Part shown: positions 1-9,763 of the stretch, in pieces | Numbering within the stretch: position 1 is the first letter of the stretch | Layout of the letters: every line of letters starts with the position of its first letter | NCBI GenBank assembly: GCA_016211105.1 | Contig: JACQSX010000005.1 | Location: forward strand, 1-64,000 | Direction: 5' to 3' | DNA length: 64,000 nt | From: Acidobacteriota bacterium | GTDB taxonomy: Bacteria; Acidobacteriota; UBA6911; JACQSX01 | Notes under the pieces: model-generated | The model's database searches: none | Told to the model about the DNA's origin: nothing | The model's input: the letters and a program-made list of their open reading frames with translations, nothing else | Position numbers and translations under genes: made by a program

Positions 1-152
1 ATTTTGCGATTCCTGCCGAGGGAATCAAGGAGATCAAGGTCCTGCTGACCGCGATAGGGGGAAAGGTTGTCTATGCCGCACCAGAGTTCGGATCGGTAGA
101 CAGAGGCCTCTTCAAGTCTGCGGAGTATTACGGGAAGGCTGCGTTGAAGTGA
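1..152 (+). CDS. Amidohydrolase, C-terminal fragment cut by the window edge
   Basis: The reading frame is open from the first bases and stops at TGA 150-152. The 49 visible residues align along their whole length with the end of the complete secreted amidohydrolase at 9764-11665: both have FxIP, then (I/V)LLT, then GGKVVYA(A/S)P, then LFKSxEYYG. This is the final beta-strand region of YtcJ-like metal-dependent hydrolases, where an imidazolone-type composite domain closes the protein. The active site lies outside the window, so only family membership can be claimed. The gene is followed after 49 bp by the UbiD gene on the same strand and probably belongs to the same transcription unit. Confidence 0.75.
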   Translation, partial: FAIPAEGIKEIKVLLTAIGGKVVYAAPEFGSVDRGLFKSAEYYGKAALK

Positions 153-201
153 TAGCAAAGCTTCAGGGGAATTGTTATCTGAACTGAAAGGGGAAAGTTC
201 G

Positions 202-1632
202 ATGGCCTTTAAGGACAACAGAGAATTTATACGCGCACTGGAGAAAACGAGGGATGTGGTCAGGGTCACGAAGGAAGTGGACTGGGACTATGAAGCCGGA
301 GCCATCAATCGACGACTGAGTGAGACCCATGGCCCTGCTGTGCTGTTTGAAAATGTGAAGGATTATCCCGGCAAGAGACTCTTCGCGGGGGCCCTGTCGA
401 GTTGGCGGCGCATGGCTGTGGCTCTCGGCCTACCCGTGGATACGCCTGTGCCGGAAATATTGGACGCCTGGGACACAAGGATCAAGAGGCCGATCAAACC
501 CGTTATCGTAAACAAAGCGCCTTGTCAAGAGAACATCTTAACAGACAGCGGAGTGAATCTGTTTGATTTTCCAGTCCCTTTGATCCACGAGGGAGACGGC
601 GGTCGGTACATGCTGACCTGGCATATTATCGTGAGCAGGGACCCTGATTCGGAGTGGGTCAACTGGGGCATGTACAGGGGGCAGTTGGTTACAGAACGGT
701 ATCTCGCTGGCTTGGTGCATCCGATTTCCGATCTTGGGAGAGTGTTTCACGGGAAGTATGCGAAGTACAACAAGCCGATGCCCATTGCGATCGCGATTGG
801 GGCGGATCCTATCACAACTCTGACAGGCGGCACTCCCTTTGGTCCGATTGACGAAGCGGATATGGCGGGAGCGTTGCGGTTGGAGCCGGTCGAACTGGTG
901 AAATGCAAGACGGTGGACCTGCACGTACCCGCCCATGCGGAAATCATCTTAGAAGGGGAGATCCTTCCAGACGTTCTTGCCGAAGAAGGCCCATTCGGCG
1001 AATACACCGGATACCGAGTTTCCGAACGGGCACCGAGACTTATCTTTAAAATCAACACTCTGACATACCGGAACGAGCCCGTACTGACGATGTCGAATAT
1101 GGGGATGCCGATTGATGAGTGTGATATCACATGGTCGTGCGCACTGCGAGGGATCGTAAAGGCGAGGTTGGAGGAGTTTGGGATTCCGGTGAAGCAGGTC
1201 TATGCGCCTCCCGAGTTGGCTATGAACTGCATTGTCGTTTCCACGGAAGTGAGAAACTACGGTCTCGCGAACCAGATAGGAAACATCGTGTTCAGCATAT
1301 CTTCGATCGCCCTCTATTGTTCCCACGTGATTGTCGTGGAGGAGGATGTCGACATCTTCAACCTGAACGAGGTATTTCATACTCTGATGACGCGGTGTAA
1401 TCCGGAAAAGGACATTATTACCAAGCCTCTCTCGATGTCATCGCCGCTGATTCCCTTTATGGATCCAGACGACCGGAGGTTGGGTCGAGGGGTCAAGACG
1501 GTGTTCGATTGCACTTGGCCGGTCAAATGGTCCACGATGCATGAGAGGCCGAGAAAGTCCAGCTTCAACATGATTTATCCGGAGTTCATTCAAAAGCGAG
1601 TGCTGAGGAACTGGAAGGCTTACGGCTTTTAG
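202..1632 (+). CDS. UbiD-family prenylated-FMN-dependent decarboxylase
   Basis: The 476-residue protein has the length and layout of UbiD (de)carboxylases, which use prenylated FMN made by UbiX-type enzymes to add or remove CO2 on aromatic or unsaturated acids. The hallmark segment EEGPFGEYTGY is present near residue 275, followed by the C-terminal oligomerisation region. The ATG at 202 is preferred over an in-frame TTG at 172 because GAAAGGGGAAAG sits just upstream of it. No ubiX homologue is visible in the window. A 107-residue unknown protein follows after 22 bp and flavoproteins come next, so the enzyme probably acts in a catabolic route. The substrate cannot be read from sequence; gallate- or hydroxybenzoate-type acids are possible given the tannase at 20.7-22.3 kb. 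Confidence 0.9.
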   Translation: MAFKDNREFIRALEKTRDVVRVTKEVDWDYEAGAINRRLSETHGPAVLFENVKDYPGKRLFAGALSSWRRMAVALGLPVDTPVPEILDAWDTRIKRPIKPVIVNKAPCQENILTDSGVNLFDFPVPLIHEGDGGRYMLTWHIIVSRDPDSEWVNWGMYRGQLVTERYLAGLVHPISDLGRVFHGKYAKYNKPMPIAIAIGADPITTLTGGTPFGPIDEADMAGALRLEPVELVKCKTVDLHVPAHAEIILEGEILPDVLAEEGPFGEYTGYRVSERAPRLIFKINTLTYRNEPVLTMSNMGMPIDECDITWSCALRGIVKARLEEFGIPVKQVYAPPELAMNCIVVSTEVRNYGLANQIGNIVFSISSIALYCSHVIVVEEDVDIFNLNEVFHTLMTRCNPEKDIITKPLSMSSPLIPFMDPDDRRLGRGVKTVFDCTWPVKWSTMHERPRKSSFNMIYPEFIQKRVLRNWKAYGF

Positions 1633-1654
1633 TAAGGAGCTGAGGAGGGCAGGA

Positions 1655-1978
1655 ATGAGAAGAGAATACGATACATTTGTCTCCCGGGGAGATGAAATTC
1701 CTCTTAACCAGGTGATTGACCTGAATATAAGGGAATTGACTCCTGACGATCGGAAGAAAAAGTACAGATATCGCTATGTGCGGGCCAACATGACGGAGAA
1801 TTCCGCAGAGGCCGATGTGTTGTGGCTATTGTCGAAAACAACCGGATACAGGTATTCAAGGCCTTTGTCGATCAATATTCTTGAGGACTTGGGGGAATTC
1901 AAGTCTTTCCGGCGTGAGGACCTAGAAGGGACGACAAAGGCAGACAAAACAGAATATGAGGCCCCGGCAGCGATGTAA
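1655..1978 (+). CDS. Small protein of unknown function next to UbiD
   Basis: I do not recognise this 107-residue protein. It starts at an ATG with a good ribosome site (GAGGAGGG, spacing 5-6) only 22 bp after the UbiD stop, so the two are almost certainly co-transcribed. It is soluble, rich in charged residues, and has no signal peptide, cysteine motif or membrane segment. The central part contains a YRYRYVRAN stretch followed by an alternating hydrophobic region, which suggests a small beta-rich fold. Some UbiD enzymes have small accessory subunits, so a partner role is possible, but that is inference from position only. Confidence 0.7.
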   Translation: MRREYDTFVSRGDEIPLNQVIDLNIRELTPDDRKKKYRYRYVRANMTENSAEADVLWLLSKTTGYRYSRPLSINILEDLGEFKSFRREDLEGTTKADKTEYEAPAAM

Positions 1979-2146
1979 AGGGAAAGTTCCGGCGAGGAGC
2001 GACTCGCCACCAAAAGCGCTGCATGACGAGGTGGAGGAAATAGTCTGCATCTCTTCAGGCTGCGTGGTAGCCAGCAACAGGCGTCGGTTGTCTTTCGTAC
2101 ATCTGTTCGCCAAAAAAAGTCAATGAGTGCAGAAAGGAGAAAGGAA

Positions 2147-3793
2147 ATGCATAAAGAGTACGATGCAGTCTTTATTGGCGCAGGTCACAATGCGATGATC
2201 TGTGCCGGCTATCTGGCTAAAGCCGGTCTGAAGGTATTGGTTGTCGACCGACATCTGGAGCTGGGTGGAGGGCTGGATTCCCATGAAGGGCCCAAGGGAG
2301 GGTTCTGGCACAACATGCATTCCTGTCTACACCGCAATGTCCCCAACCTCCCCTGGTATCGGGACTTGGAACTGGCGGAGTTAGGACAAGAATACATCTT
2401 GCTGCCGATTGGCACGGCCATGCTTTTGCGAAACCATAAGGCGATTGTCTGGCATACGGCCGAGATAGAGAAGACGGCCGCTTCTATCGCCCGAATCTCC
2501 AAAAAGGATGCTAAGACTTTTCTGGAACTCAACAGAAAATATAAAGCCATGGCCGAGGACATCTTTTTTTACGAAATCTATTCACCACCCGTGCCGTTTG
2601 AAAAGAAAAAGGCATTGCTTGAACAAAGTAAGGCCGGTCGGGAATACCTGGAGTGGCAGCCCTATTCATGCAACGATTTCCTCAAAGAGGTTTTTGAAAA
2701 CGACATTATCCGCGGAGTGTTCACCTTCAATTCTGTGATCCGAGGCTACGAGGTTGACTCCAAGGGAACAGGAATGCTAATGGCGGCCATGATTGGCTCA
2801 GGAATGATGACCTATGTGCCCAAGGGCACCACACATAAGATGGCTCACACGCTGCATAAGATGATTGCAAAAGCTGGCATCGATGTGGTGGAAAGTCAGT
2901 CGGTTGATAGGATCCTGATGCAAAACGGCCAGGCGGTCGGAGTCCATACGGTGGACGGCCGCGAGTTCCGCGCCAGGCAAGTTGTGGTGAGCAGCGTCAA
3001 TCCTCACCAGACTTTTCTCGACATGATCGGAAAGGAATATCTACAGGCGGGTTTTGCCGGAAAAGTGGAAAAGTTCAGGTATTCCAACACAACCCCCCTG
3101 TTTACTCTCCATCTGGCTTTGAACGAGCGGCTTTACTGGAAAGCGGCCCAATACGACCCGGACGTCGATCGCTCTTACTACATTCTTGCTGGCCTAGAGG
3201 GGCTGCGGGATGTAGAGGAGTTATATGAGGACTGCGCAGCGCGCCGCTTGCCTCGATCTCTGCAACTTCTTGGGTCTTGCTCTGCCCAACATGATCCCTC
3301 CCAGGCCCCTCCGGGCAAATGCACGGCCTACCTTTGGCAAGTAGCACCGGGGAATTTGTGTGAAGAGGAAGGAGGCCCAGAGCGTTGGGATGACATTCGC
3401 GAAGAGTTTACACAGCGTTGTGTAGATCACCTCGCTTATTACTCCACCAATCTGACACGCGAAAATATCGTTTACCAGTTCGGGCAAACTCCCTTGGATA
3501 TTGAGCGCCATCTGCCGAACATGCGAGGCGGGGACATCCAGTGCGGCGAGATGGCTGGGGATCAGATTCTGGACAAGCGCCCTTTGCCAGAGTGCAGCCA
3601 GTATCGCACTCCTGTCCCGAAGCTTTACATGTGTGGAGCGAGTATGCACTTTAGTGGCAACATCACCGGTAGTCCAGGTTACAACGCGGCGCGCGTCATC
3701 TGCGAGGATCTGGGCATTAAACTCTGGTGGAAGCCCATCGACGCTGTATCTCATTGGGAAGCGCTGGCGAAGGCTGAAAAAAAGAGAAACTAG
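2147..3793 (+). CDS. Phytoene desaturase/PYROXD2-like FAD-dependent oxidoreductase (copy 1)
   Basis: The 548-residue flavoprotein opens with a Rossmann dinucleotide fold ([19 protein letters not shown]) and an acidic end of the second strand (VVDRH). It closes with the CrtI-type FAD-binding signature around [13 protein letters not shown]...GYNAARV. This family (CrtI, retinol saturase, PYROXD2) removes or adds hydrogen at carbon-carbon bonds. ATG 2147 is chosen over ATG 2123 because AAGGAG lies 7 nt before it, inside the longer reading frame. It is one of three paralogues in the cluster; all keep an FHxxH-like segment near residue 65 followed by a PxYxDLEL motif. The substrate is unknown. A carotenoid role is unlikely because no other carotenoid genes are nearby. 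Confidence 0.88.
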   Translation: MHKEYDAVFIGAGHNAMICAGYLAKAGLKVLVVDRHLELGGGLDSHEGPKGGFWHNMHSCLHRNVPNLPWYRDLELAELGQEYILLPIGTAMLLRNHKAIVWHTAEIEKTAASIARISKKDAKTFLELNRKYKAMAEDIFFYEIYSPPVPFEKKKALLEQSKAGREYLEWQPYSCNDFLKEVFENDIIRGVFTFNSVIRGYEVDSKGTGMLMAAMIGSGMMTYVPKGTTHKMAHTLHKMIAKAGIDVVESQSVDRILMQNGQAVGVHTVDGREFRARQVVVSSVNPHQTFLDMIGKEYLQAGFAGKVEKFRYSNTTPLFTLHLALNERLYWKAAQYDPDVDRSYYILAGLEGLRDVEELYEDCAARRLPRSLQLLGSCSAQHDPSQAPPGKCTAYLWQVAPGNLCEEEGGPERWDDIREEFTQRCVDHLAYYSTNLTRENIVYQFGQTPLDIERHLPNMRGGDIQCGEMAGDQILDKRPLPECSQYRTPVPKLYMCGASMHFSGNITGSPGYNAARVICEDLGIKLWWKPIDAVSHWEALAKAEKKRN

Positions 3794-3864
3794 GCCAGTT
3801 CCTTCATGCTGGAAACAGGAAGTTAAACGTTCCCCAGGAAGAGGAGAAAAAAGAAGGAGATAGG

Positions 3865-5445
3865 ATGGAAAACAATTTTGACGTAATCATTGTCGGAGGT
3901 GGGCACAATGGTTTGATTCTAGGGAATTATCTTGCCAAAGCTGACCTCAAGGTATTGCTGTTCGAACGCCGTCTGGAGATTGGGGGAGGGCTTAGCACGG
4001 AGGAGGTCACTCTCTCGGGTTTTTTGCACAACTTGCACTCCTACTTTCACGACACCATCAACATCATGCCGGCTTACACAGATTTAGAATTGGCGCAGTT
4101 CAACGCGCGGTATTACCAGCCACCTGTGCAGGCAGGGCTGATCCTGGGCGATGGTCGCTCGCTTTGCTTTTACGAAAGCGACAAACTGGACAAAACTTGT
4201 GAGAGTATCGCGCGTTTTTCCGTCAAGGACGCGAAGACCTGGCGCGAGATAGTGAACAACTATGGAGAATTTGTTTCCACCGTCATCGTCCCCGGGCTTT
4301 ACAGCCCCCCTTCTCCTCCTTCAGTGCAGATGTTGGCTCAAGAAGGCTCGCCCGAAGGGATGGAGTGGCTGCGAATTGGCCGCATGACACCGCGGGAGGT
4401 CGTGGACGAGTGGTTTGAAAATGAACATGTCAAGGCCCTCGTGCTTCATCATTTGCCAATTCCTCGAGGAATCTTGCCCGACTATGCAGGCGTTGGGGCA
4501 GTGGTCCCTCTGGTGATTAGCCAGGCAGAACATTCCCAAATCGCTTTGGGGGGATCGCACATTGCTGCTCATGCTCTCTGGAGGGCGCTGCTTCGGAATG
4601 GAGGGGAGGCAAAATCTCTCACCCATGTGAAGAAGATCCTGGTTGAGGACGGCAGGGCAGCGGGAGTGGAAACCGAGGATGGGCACCGCTACTCGGCAAA
4701 GGTCGTGGTCAGTACTGTCGACCTCAAGCAGACCCTCTTGGAGCTGGTGGGCGAGGAGAAACTAGACCCCGGACTGCTCGGCAAGATCAAGGGATTTCGC
4801 CTCGATGAGTTTTCCGTATTCGCTGTACATATGGCTCTCCGGGAGCCCCCCCGCTTTAAAACGCAAGAGGGTTACGAGGACGTCAACCAGGCCTTCCGGC
4901 TTGCCATCGGCTTTGAGACTCCGGATGATTTTACGGCTCTGTTTTCGGAAATCAGGAGGAGGAAGCTCCCCGAAAAGGTTGCTCTTATTGCCAGTGTGCC
5001 TACTCTTTTTGACCCTTCGCAGGCACCGAAAGGCTTCCACACAGCCTTCCTGTGGCAGCTTGTTCCCTATCATCTGGATGGAGAGAGCTGGGACAAGATC
5101 AAAGAGGACTACGCCCGACATTGTGTCTCCAAATGGCAAGAGTATGCGCCCAACTTGCATCAGGGCAACATCCTGAAGACAACAGCAGTCTCCCCCGTCG
5201 ATCTTGAAGCTCGAATTTCGAATATGACGGAAGGGGGTGTTTTTATGGGTCGCATGGCTTTTGCTCAGCTTGAGCACTTTCGGCCCGTCCCAGAACTCAG
5301 TCAGTTCCGGACCCCCTTGAAGGGGCTCTACCTCGCTGGGGCCTGTATGCACCCAGGCGGCGGCATCATTGGGGGACCGGCGGTGATTGCGGCCGATATC
5401 ATCTTGGATGACCTCAAACTTCCCAAATGGTGGGAAAGGCAATAG
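3865..5445 (+). CDS. Phytoene desaturase/PYROXD2-like FAD-dependent oxidoreductase (copy 2)
   Basis: This 526-residue paralogue follows copy 1 after 71 bp and has a strong ribosome site (AAGGAG, 6 nt before ATG). The N-terminal FAD-binding motif reads [19 protein letters not shown], and the C-terminal signature is [18 protein letters not shown]. It is clearly related to copies 1 and 3 but diverged, especially in the central substrate domain, so the two adjacent genes may form a heteromer or act on successive intermediates. The next gene starts 3 bp after the stop, which suggests translational coupling with the CoxG-like protein. Confidence 0.87.
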   Translation: MENNFDVIIVGGGHNGLILGNYLAKADLKVLLFERRLEIGGGLSTEEVTLSGFLHNLHSYFHDTINIMPAYTDLELAQFNARYYQPPVQAGLILGDGRSLCFYESDKLDKTCESIARFSVKDAKTWREIVNNYGEFVSTVIVPGLYSPPSPPSVQMLAQEGSPEGMEWLRIGRMTPREVVDEWFENEHVKALVLHHLPIPRGILPDYAGVGAVVPLVISQAEHSQIALGGSHIAAHALWRALLRNGGEAKSLTHVKKILVEDGRAAGVETEDGHRYSAKVVVSTVDLKQTLLELVGEEKLDPGLLGKIKGFRLDEFSVFAVHMALREPPRFKTQEGYEDVNQAFRLAIGFETPDDFTALFSEIRRRKLPEKVALIASVPTLFDPSQAPKGFHTAFLWQLVPYHLDGESWDKIKEDYARHCVSKWQEYAPNLHQGNILKTTAVSPVDLEARISNMTEGGVFMGRMAFAQLEHFRPVPELSQFRTPLKGLYLAGACMHPGGGIIGGPAVIAADIILDDLKLPKWWERQ

Positions 5446-5448
5446 CTT

Positions 5449-5964
5449 ATGCTTACAATTGAGAATAGTTTTCTAGTGGACAAGTCCGCGCGGGAAATTT
5501 TTGGCCTCTTCAACCAGATAGACAAACTAGCCTGGGCTTTCCCGACTGTAAGTCGTGTGGACGTGATCGATGCCGATCATGTCAATCTCGGGGTAGTGCT
5601 CAAGATGGGCTTGCTGCCGCTAGACAACAACTTATCATTAGAAATCACCGAAAGAACTCCATCGAAGCGTCTGGTGGCTGAGGGCATTGCTATCCCTGGT
5701 AAGGGATTGGCAGGAGCGGCTAGGATCGCGGACAAAGAAGCCTCAACCAGAATTTCGATGGTGCTGGACCTAGAGGAGTTAGATGGTCAGAAGACTAGAA
5801 TCCGCTATACGATCACGGCTGACGCCAGCGGTAACTTAAAACGCATCTATGACGCTATCATCAAGGGCCAGAGAACCAAACTGGAGTCGGAATTTATCCA
5901 CAACGTCTCCGACATCCTAGGCGTGCCCATTTTCGAAGAGCGGGGATGCGGTTCGCCAGACTAA
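5449..5964 (+). CDS. SRPBCC-superfamily protein, CoxG/polyketide-cyclase-like
   Basis: The 171-residue protein has the start-domain-like pattern of CoxG and related lipid/small-molecule binding proteins: an N-terminal strand beginning ENSFLVDKSAREIF, then a helix ending W(A)FPTV, later strands, and a long C-terminal helix. These proteins bind hydrophobic ligands or help mature or anchor redox enzymes. It lies 3 bp after flavoprotein copy 2 and 6 bp before a ferredoxin gene, so it probably works with the flavoprotein electron-transfer step. No catalytic role can be assigned. Confidence 0.75.
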   Translation: MLTIENSFLVDKSAREIFGLFNQIDKLAWAFPTVSRVDVIDADHVNLGVVLKMGLLPLDNNLSLEITERTPSKRLVAEGIAIPGKGLAGAARIADKEASTRISMVLDLEELDGQKTRIRYTITADASGNLKRIYDAIIKGQRTKLESEFIHNVSDILGVPIFEERGCGSPD

Positions 5965-5970
5965 AGTTTT

Positions 5971-6261
5971 ATGGCGCTGAAGATAACGTGTGACTGCATT
6001 GCTTGTGCAGCCTGTGTAGAGGATTGTCCTAACGGCGCAATTAGCGAAGGCCCAGGTATCTACGTGATTGATCCCGAACGATGCGTTGAGTGTGTCGGGT
6101 TCCGCGAGACGCCCCAGTGTGTTGCAATCTGTCCAGTAGACGCTTGTGTCCCAGATCCGGATTACGTCGAAACGCGGGAGGAGCTACTAGCTAAGAAGCA
6201 ACGACTCGCTACCATGGGCTCCGAGTTCTGTGAAGTAAGGGCAAACAGGACGCGTAGCTGA
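5971..6261 (+). CDS. Ferredoxin with two [4Fe-4S] clusters (YfhL/Alvin type)
   Basis: The 96-residue protein shows CIACAACVEDCP followed by CVECVGFRETPQCVAICP. This is the two-cluster arrangement with an extended second loop found in Allochromatium-type ferredoxins. It should carry electrons at low potential in the cytoplasm. It starts 6 bp after the CoxG-like gene, so it most simply serves the adjacent flavoproteins as electron acceptor or donor. The C-terminal 30 residues are charged and resemble the helical tail usual in this type. Confidence 0.9.
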   Translation: MALKITCDCIACAACVEDCPNGAISEGPGIYVIDPERCVECVGFRETPQCVAICPVDACVPDPDYVETREELLAKKQRLATMGSEFCEVRANRTRS

Positions 6262-6301
6262 CGAAAATGAGATTCCGCAAAACAGACAGGAGGTTTGGAG
6301 T

Positions 6302-9300
6302 ATGAAGGGGAAATGGAGTGTTCTGTGGCTGCTGACGAAGCTACTTATGAATACCAAAACATCGTTTTACGTTCTTTTTTCACTGCTCAGCCTTTTACTG
6401 CTCAACTCTTTGGCCTTTGCACAGATTACAACGGCAAGTATATCCGGTACCATCAAAGATGAAACTGGAGCTGTCTTACCGGGTGTCTCCCTCACCGTGA
6501 CCCATCTGGACACGGGAAGAACGAGCGCCACCATTTCTGATGATCAGGGAAGGTACCGCATTCTGAACCTGGCTTTGGGGAATTACCGGGTTAACGCAGA
6601 GCTTGTGGGATTTCAGACAACCGTCCGGGGCGGAGTAACGCTTTCAGTGGGACAGGAGGCAGTCGTTGATCTCACATTGCGGGTAGGCGAGATCACCGAT
6701 AAGGTGGAAGTCACTGGCGAAGCCCCTTTGGTGGAGACCACGACCTCGACTTTGAGAGCGCTGATAGATCAGAATCAGATTCGTGACCTGCCCTTGAACG
6801 GGAGGGACTTCAGCCAGTTGGCGCAGCTTCAGGCCGGAGTGTATGCCCCGCCTTCGATGGGACAAACGTCGAGTTCGGTTGGCGGAAGTGGTCCGCGGCT
6901 ATCTGTATCCGGATCCCGTCCCGATCAAAATAACTTTCTTTTGGACGGATCGGATGTAATGGATGTCAACGGGAGAACACCAGGCGGGGTTTCAGGGACC
7001 ACTTTGGGTGTAGAGACAGTTCGCGAGTTCACCGTGCTCACCAATACCTATAGCGCGGAATACGGGAAAGTAGCAGGAGGAGTTATCAATGCGGTAACCA
7101 AGTCAGGGACCAACGAGCTTCACGGGTCACTCTTTGAATTTCACCGCAATGATAACCTGGACGCCCGGGTCTTTTTTGATGATAAGAAACCAGAGTTTAA
7201 GCGCAACCAATTTGGCTTCACCCTCGGAGGTCCCATAGTCAAGGACCAGACCTTTTTTTTCGGAAGCTATGAGGGACTACGAGATCGCTTAGGGATAACC
7301 CAGAGAAGCATCACATTGACGCCTGAGGCTCGCCGCGGCATATTACCGGGTGGCACGGTCATTCCCGTTGATGATCGTGTCAAACCTTTCTTGGCACTGT
7401 ACCCCTTGCCGACCCCCGGCGGCCGGGAATTCGGAGACGGTCGTGCTGAGTTCGTTCGAGCGGTCAGCAAGCCTACCAATGAAGACTACTTTGTCATCAA
7501 GGTCGATCACGGCTTCTCACAGAATCATTCCACCTTTGTTCGCTACCTCCGCGACAATTCCTCGCTGATAAACCAAGGTTCTTTCCCCGGTTTCCAGGAT
7601 AGAGGAAAAACCGCCCGGCAGTTTGCCACGATCCAGGACCTGCTAACTGTTGGCCCTCATTGGCTTAACGAGTTCCGCTTTTCCTTTAATCGAAACATTT
7701 ATGGAGATGATACCGAGCAAACAATCCAACTCGATCCGCGGTTGACGTTTGTTCCCGGCCAGCAGATCGGGATGCTCGCCGTGTCGGGGATTTCCAGCTA
7801 CGGCAATAATCCGCGCTCGAACAAGATCTTGACCCAAAACATGTTTGAGTACATCGACAACGTTTCCTACAGCTCGGGAGGAAATTTAATGCGCTTTGGC
7901 CTTCAGGTGAAAAGAATTCAGTTTAATCCCTTCAACGCTTTCGCGCAATATGGGGAGTATCGTTTCACAAGCTTCGAAAATCTCCTGAGGGGGCAAGCGT
8001 TCCAGTTGGATGTCATGACGCCGGGCGCTGATAAGCACCGCGGATGGCGCCAAACATATTTCGGAGCATACCTGCACAGCGAGTGGGCCTTGACAGGAAC
8101 CCTTACGTTCAATGGGGGCCTGCGCTGGGAGTTCTCGAGCGAGCCCAAAGAGGTGAACGGGAAGGTAGCCAATCTTGTCAATCCCCTTACGGATGCCGAA
8201 GTCTCCGTGTTGAAAACCCTCTACCGTAATCCTTCTTTAGCTAACCTGGCGCCGCGACTAGGAATGGCGTGGGATGTTTTTGGAGACGGCAAGACAGCCG
8301 TTCGGGGAGGCACGGGGATTTTCTACAACGTTCTCCTTCCCGGCGATTACGTGTTTACTGCTACCAATCTTCCGCCTTTTTTTGTCAGGCCTTTGGTATC
8401 CAGTCCGTCCTTTCCGAACGTTCTGGAGGTGTTGGCGGGGGGGCGTTCGGTTGCTCCTCCCGGTCTTCAGATTATCGATTACACTCCGGATCAGCCTTAT
8501 ATGATCAAGTATGATTTGAACATTCAGAGGCAAATCCTTTCAGATTTCGTGGTGACTATCGCATACACAGGTTCTAACGGGGTCCACGCCGGGAGGACCG
8601 ACAACCCTAACGTTAATCGGTTCGAGATTTGCCCTCAGTGCAGCAGCGCGCTCGCTAATCAGGTGCCTGCGGGAACCAAGTTTTGGCCCGCCGGTCCCGT
8701 TAGGCGCATCAACCCGGTTTTTTCGGCCTACGCGCTCACAACCTTTGACACGCGAAGTATGTACAACGGATTGAGTGTCTCCGCAAACAAACGTTTCAGC
8801 CGGGGTTTCCAGTTTCAAGTAGCCTATACTTTTTCCAAGATGATGGATGCTGCCTCTGGTCGCCAGGGGGGTTATGAAGTTGGTGGATCTAGCACGCTCC
8901 CGTTGGACCCTTACGACTGGAAGCGAGACTGGTCACTTGCAGCCTTCCATGTTGGGAATGTGTTCCGAGGAAACTTCACATTGGACCTACCCGTAAACGT
9001 AGGTGGGGCGTTGAAGGACCTAATAGGAGGCTGGCAGGTCAATGGTATCTTAGTCTTGGCGGACGGAAGCCCAGTCAATTTAACCAACAGTGTGAATCGT
9101 ACCCGTGCGGCTAACGATCCCATCGGGCAGAGCCGCCCGGAACGGCCAAATCTGAAACCCGGCGGCAATAACAATCTTTCTCGAGGCCGCAATACAGAAA
9201 ACTATTGGGACAGCAGCCAGTTTGAGCTTCAGCCCGCCGGGTTTATGGGCGATCTAGGCCGTAACACCCTGATTATTCCGGGAGTGATCAGCTTTGACTT

Positions 9301-9511
9301 TTCTGTGAATAAAGACATCGAGTTCAGCGAGCACCGAAAACTGCAATTCCGAGCCGAGTTTTTCAATCTGTTTAATCGAGCCAATTTCGGGCAACCAAGT
9401 ACAAACCTTTTCCGAACCGACTCCGGGGTCCCCGATACTACTTTTGGCAGAATAGCCAGTACCTCGACCACAGCACGTCAGATTCAATTTGGTCTCAAGT
9501 ATCTTTTCTAA
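6302..9511 (+). CDS. Oar-type TonB-dependent outer-membrane receptor
   Basis: The 1069-residue protein has a signal peptide ending near SLAFAQ, then a carboxypeptidase-regulatory-like beta-sandwich (about residues 45-130; GTIKDETGAVLPGV), then a plug domain with LPLNGRDFSQL and the following GSGPRLSVSGSRPDQNNF-type segment, then a long beta-barrel ending in a terminal aromatic residue (GLKYLF). Receptors of this kind import large or scarce ligands with TonB energy, and expanded families are typical of Acidobacteriota. AGGAGG lies upstream of the ATG at 6302; an alternative ATG at 6347 would give a shorter signal peptide. Its place between the ferredoxin and the amidohydrolase suggests it takes up the substrate of this cluster. 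A diverged but clearly related pseudogene lies at 17179-20231. Confidence 0.92.
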   Translation: MKGKWSVLWLLTKLLMNTKTSFYVLFSLLSLLLLNSLAFAQITTASISGTIKDETGAVLPGVSLTVTHLDTGRTSATISDDQGRYRILNLALGNYRVNAELVGFQTTVRGGVTLSVGQEAVVDLTLRVGEITDKVEVTGEAPLVETTTSTLRALIDQNQIRDLPLNGRDFSQLAQLQAGVYAPPSMGQTSSSVGGSGPRLSVSGSRPDQNNFLLDGSDVMDVNGRTPGGVSGTTLGVETVREFTVLTNTYSAEYGKVAGGVINAVTKSGTNELHGSLFEFHRNDNLDARVFFDDKKPEFKRNQFGFTLGGPIVKDQTFFFGSYEGLRDRLGITQRSITLTPEARRGILPGGTVIPVDDRVKPFLALYPLPTPGGREFGDGRAEFVRAVSKPTNEDYFVIKVDHGFSQNHSTFVRYLRDNSSLINQGSFPGFQDRGKTARQFATIQDLLTVGPHWLNEFRFSFNRNIYGDDTEQTIQLDPRLTFVPGQQIGMLAVSGISSYGNNPRSNKILTQNMFEYIDNVSYSSGGNLMRFGLQVKRIQFNPFNAFAQYGEYRFTSFENLLRGQAFQLDVMTPGADKHRGWRQTYFGAYLHSEWALTGTLTFNGGLRWEFSSEPKEVNGKVANLVNPLTDAEVSVLKTLYRNPSLANLAPRLGMAWDVFGDGKTAVRGGTGIFYNVLLPGDYVFTATNLPPFFVRPLVSSPSFPNVLEVLAGGRSVAPPGLQIIDYTPDQPYMIKYDLNIQRQILSDFVVTIAYTGSNGVHAGRTDNPNVNRFEICPQCSSALANQVPAGTKFWPAGPVRRINPVFSAYALTTFDTRSMYNGLSVSANKRFSRGFQFQVAYTFSKMMDAASGRQGGYEVGGSSTLPLDPYDWKRDWSLAAFHVGNVFRGNFTLDLPVNVGGALKDLIGGWQVNGILVLADGSPVNLTNSVNRTRAANDPIGQSRPERPNLKPGGNNNLSRGRNTENYWDSSQFELQPAGFMGDLGRNTLIIPGVISFDFSVNKDIEFSEHRKLQFRAEFFNLFNRANFGQPSTNLFRTDSGVPDTTFGRIASTSTTARQIQFGLKYLF

Positions 9512-9763
9512 TGGCACCGCATCGTATGAGCAGACGATCAAGAATGGGCAGCCCCCTTCGTTTCCCGAGATTTACTGTTGCAGCAATAGGTCAAACAGTA
9601 GATGCACTTTCGGGATATTAGGGGTGGGGTTTCTGTGTAGCTTGCTGAGCTGCGCAGCAATGGGATGTTTCGCTGGGAGACGAACTTTGCCAAAGACACG
9701 GCTGAGATTTCTTGCCGCAAGAACATCGCACGAAAAGCACACTGTCTTTTGGAGGTGATAACC

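Noticed and set aside
9573-9600. TACTGTT/AACAGTA inverted repeat after the first TonB receptor gene
   Set aside because: A 7-bp stem with a 14-nt loop and no T-run is too weak to call a terminator.
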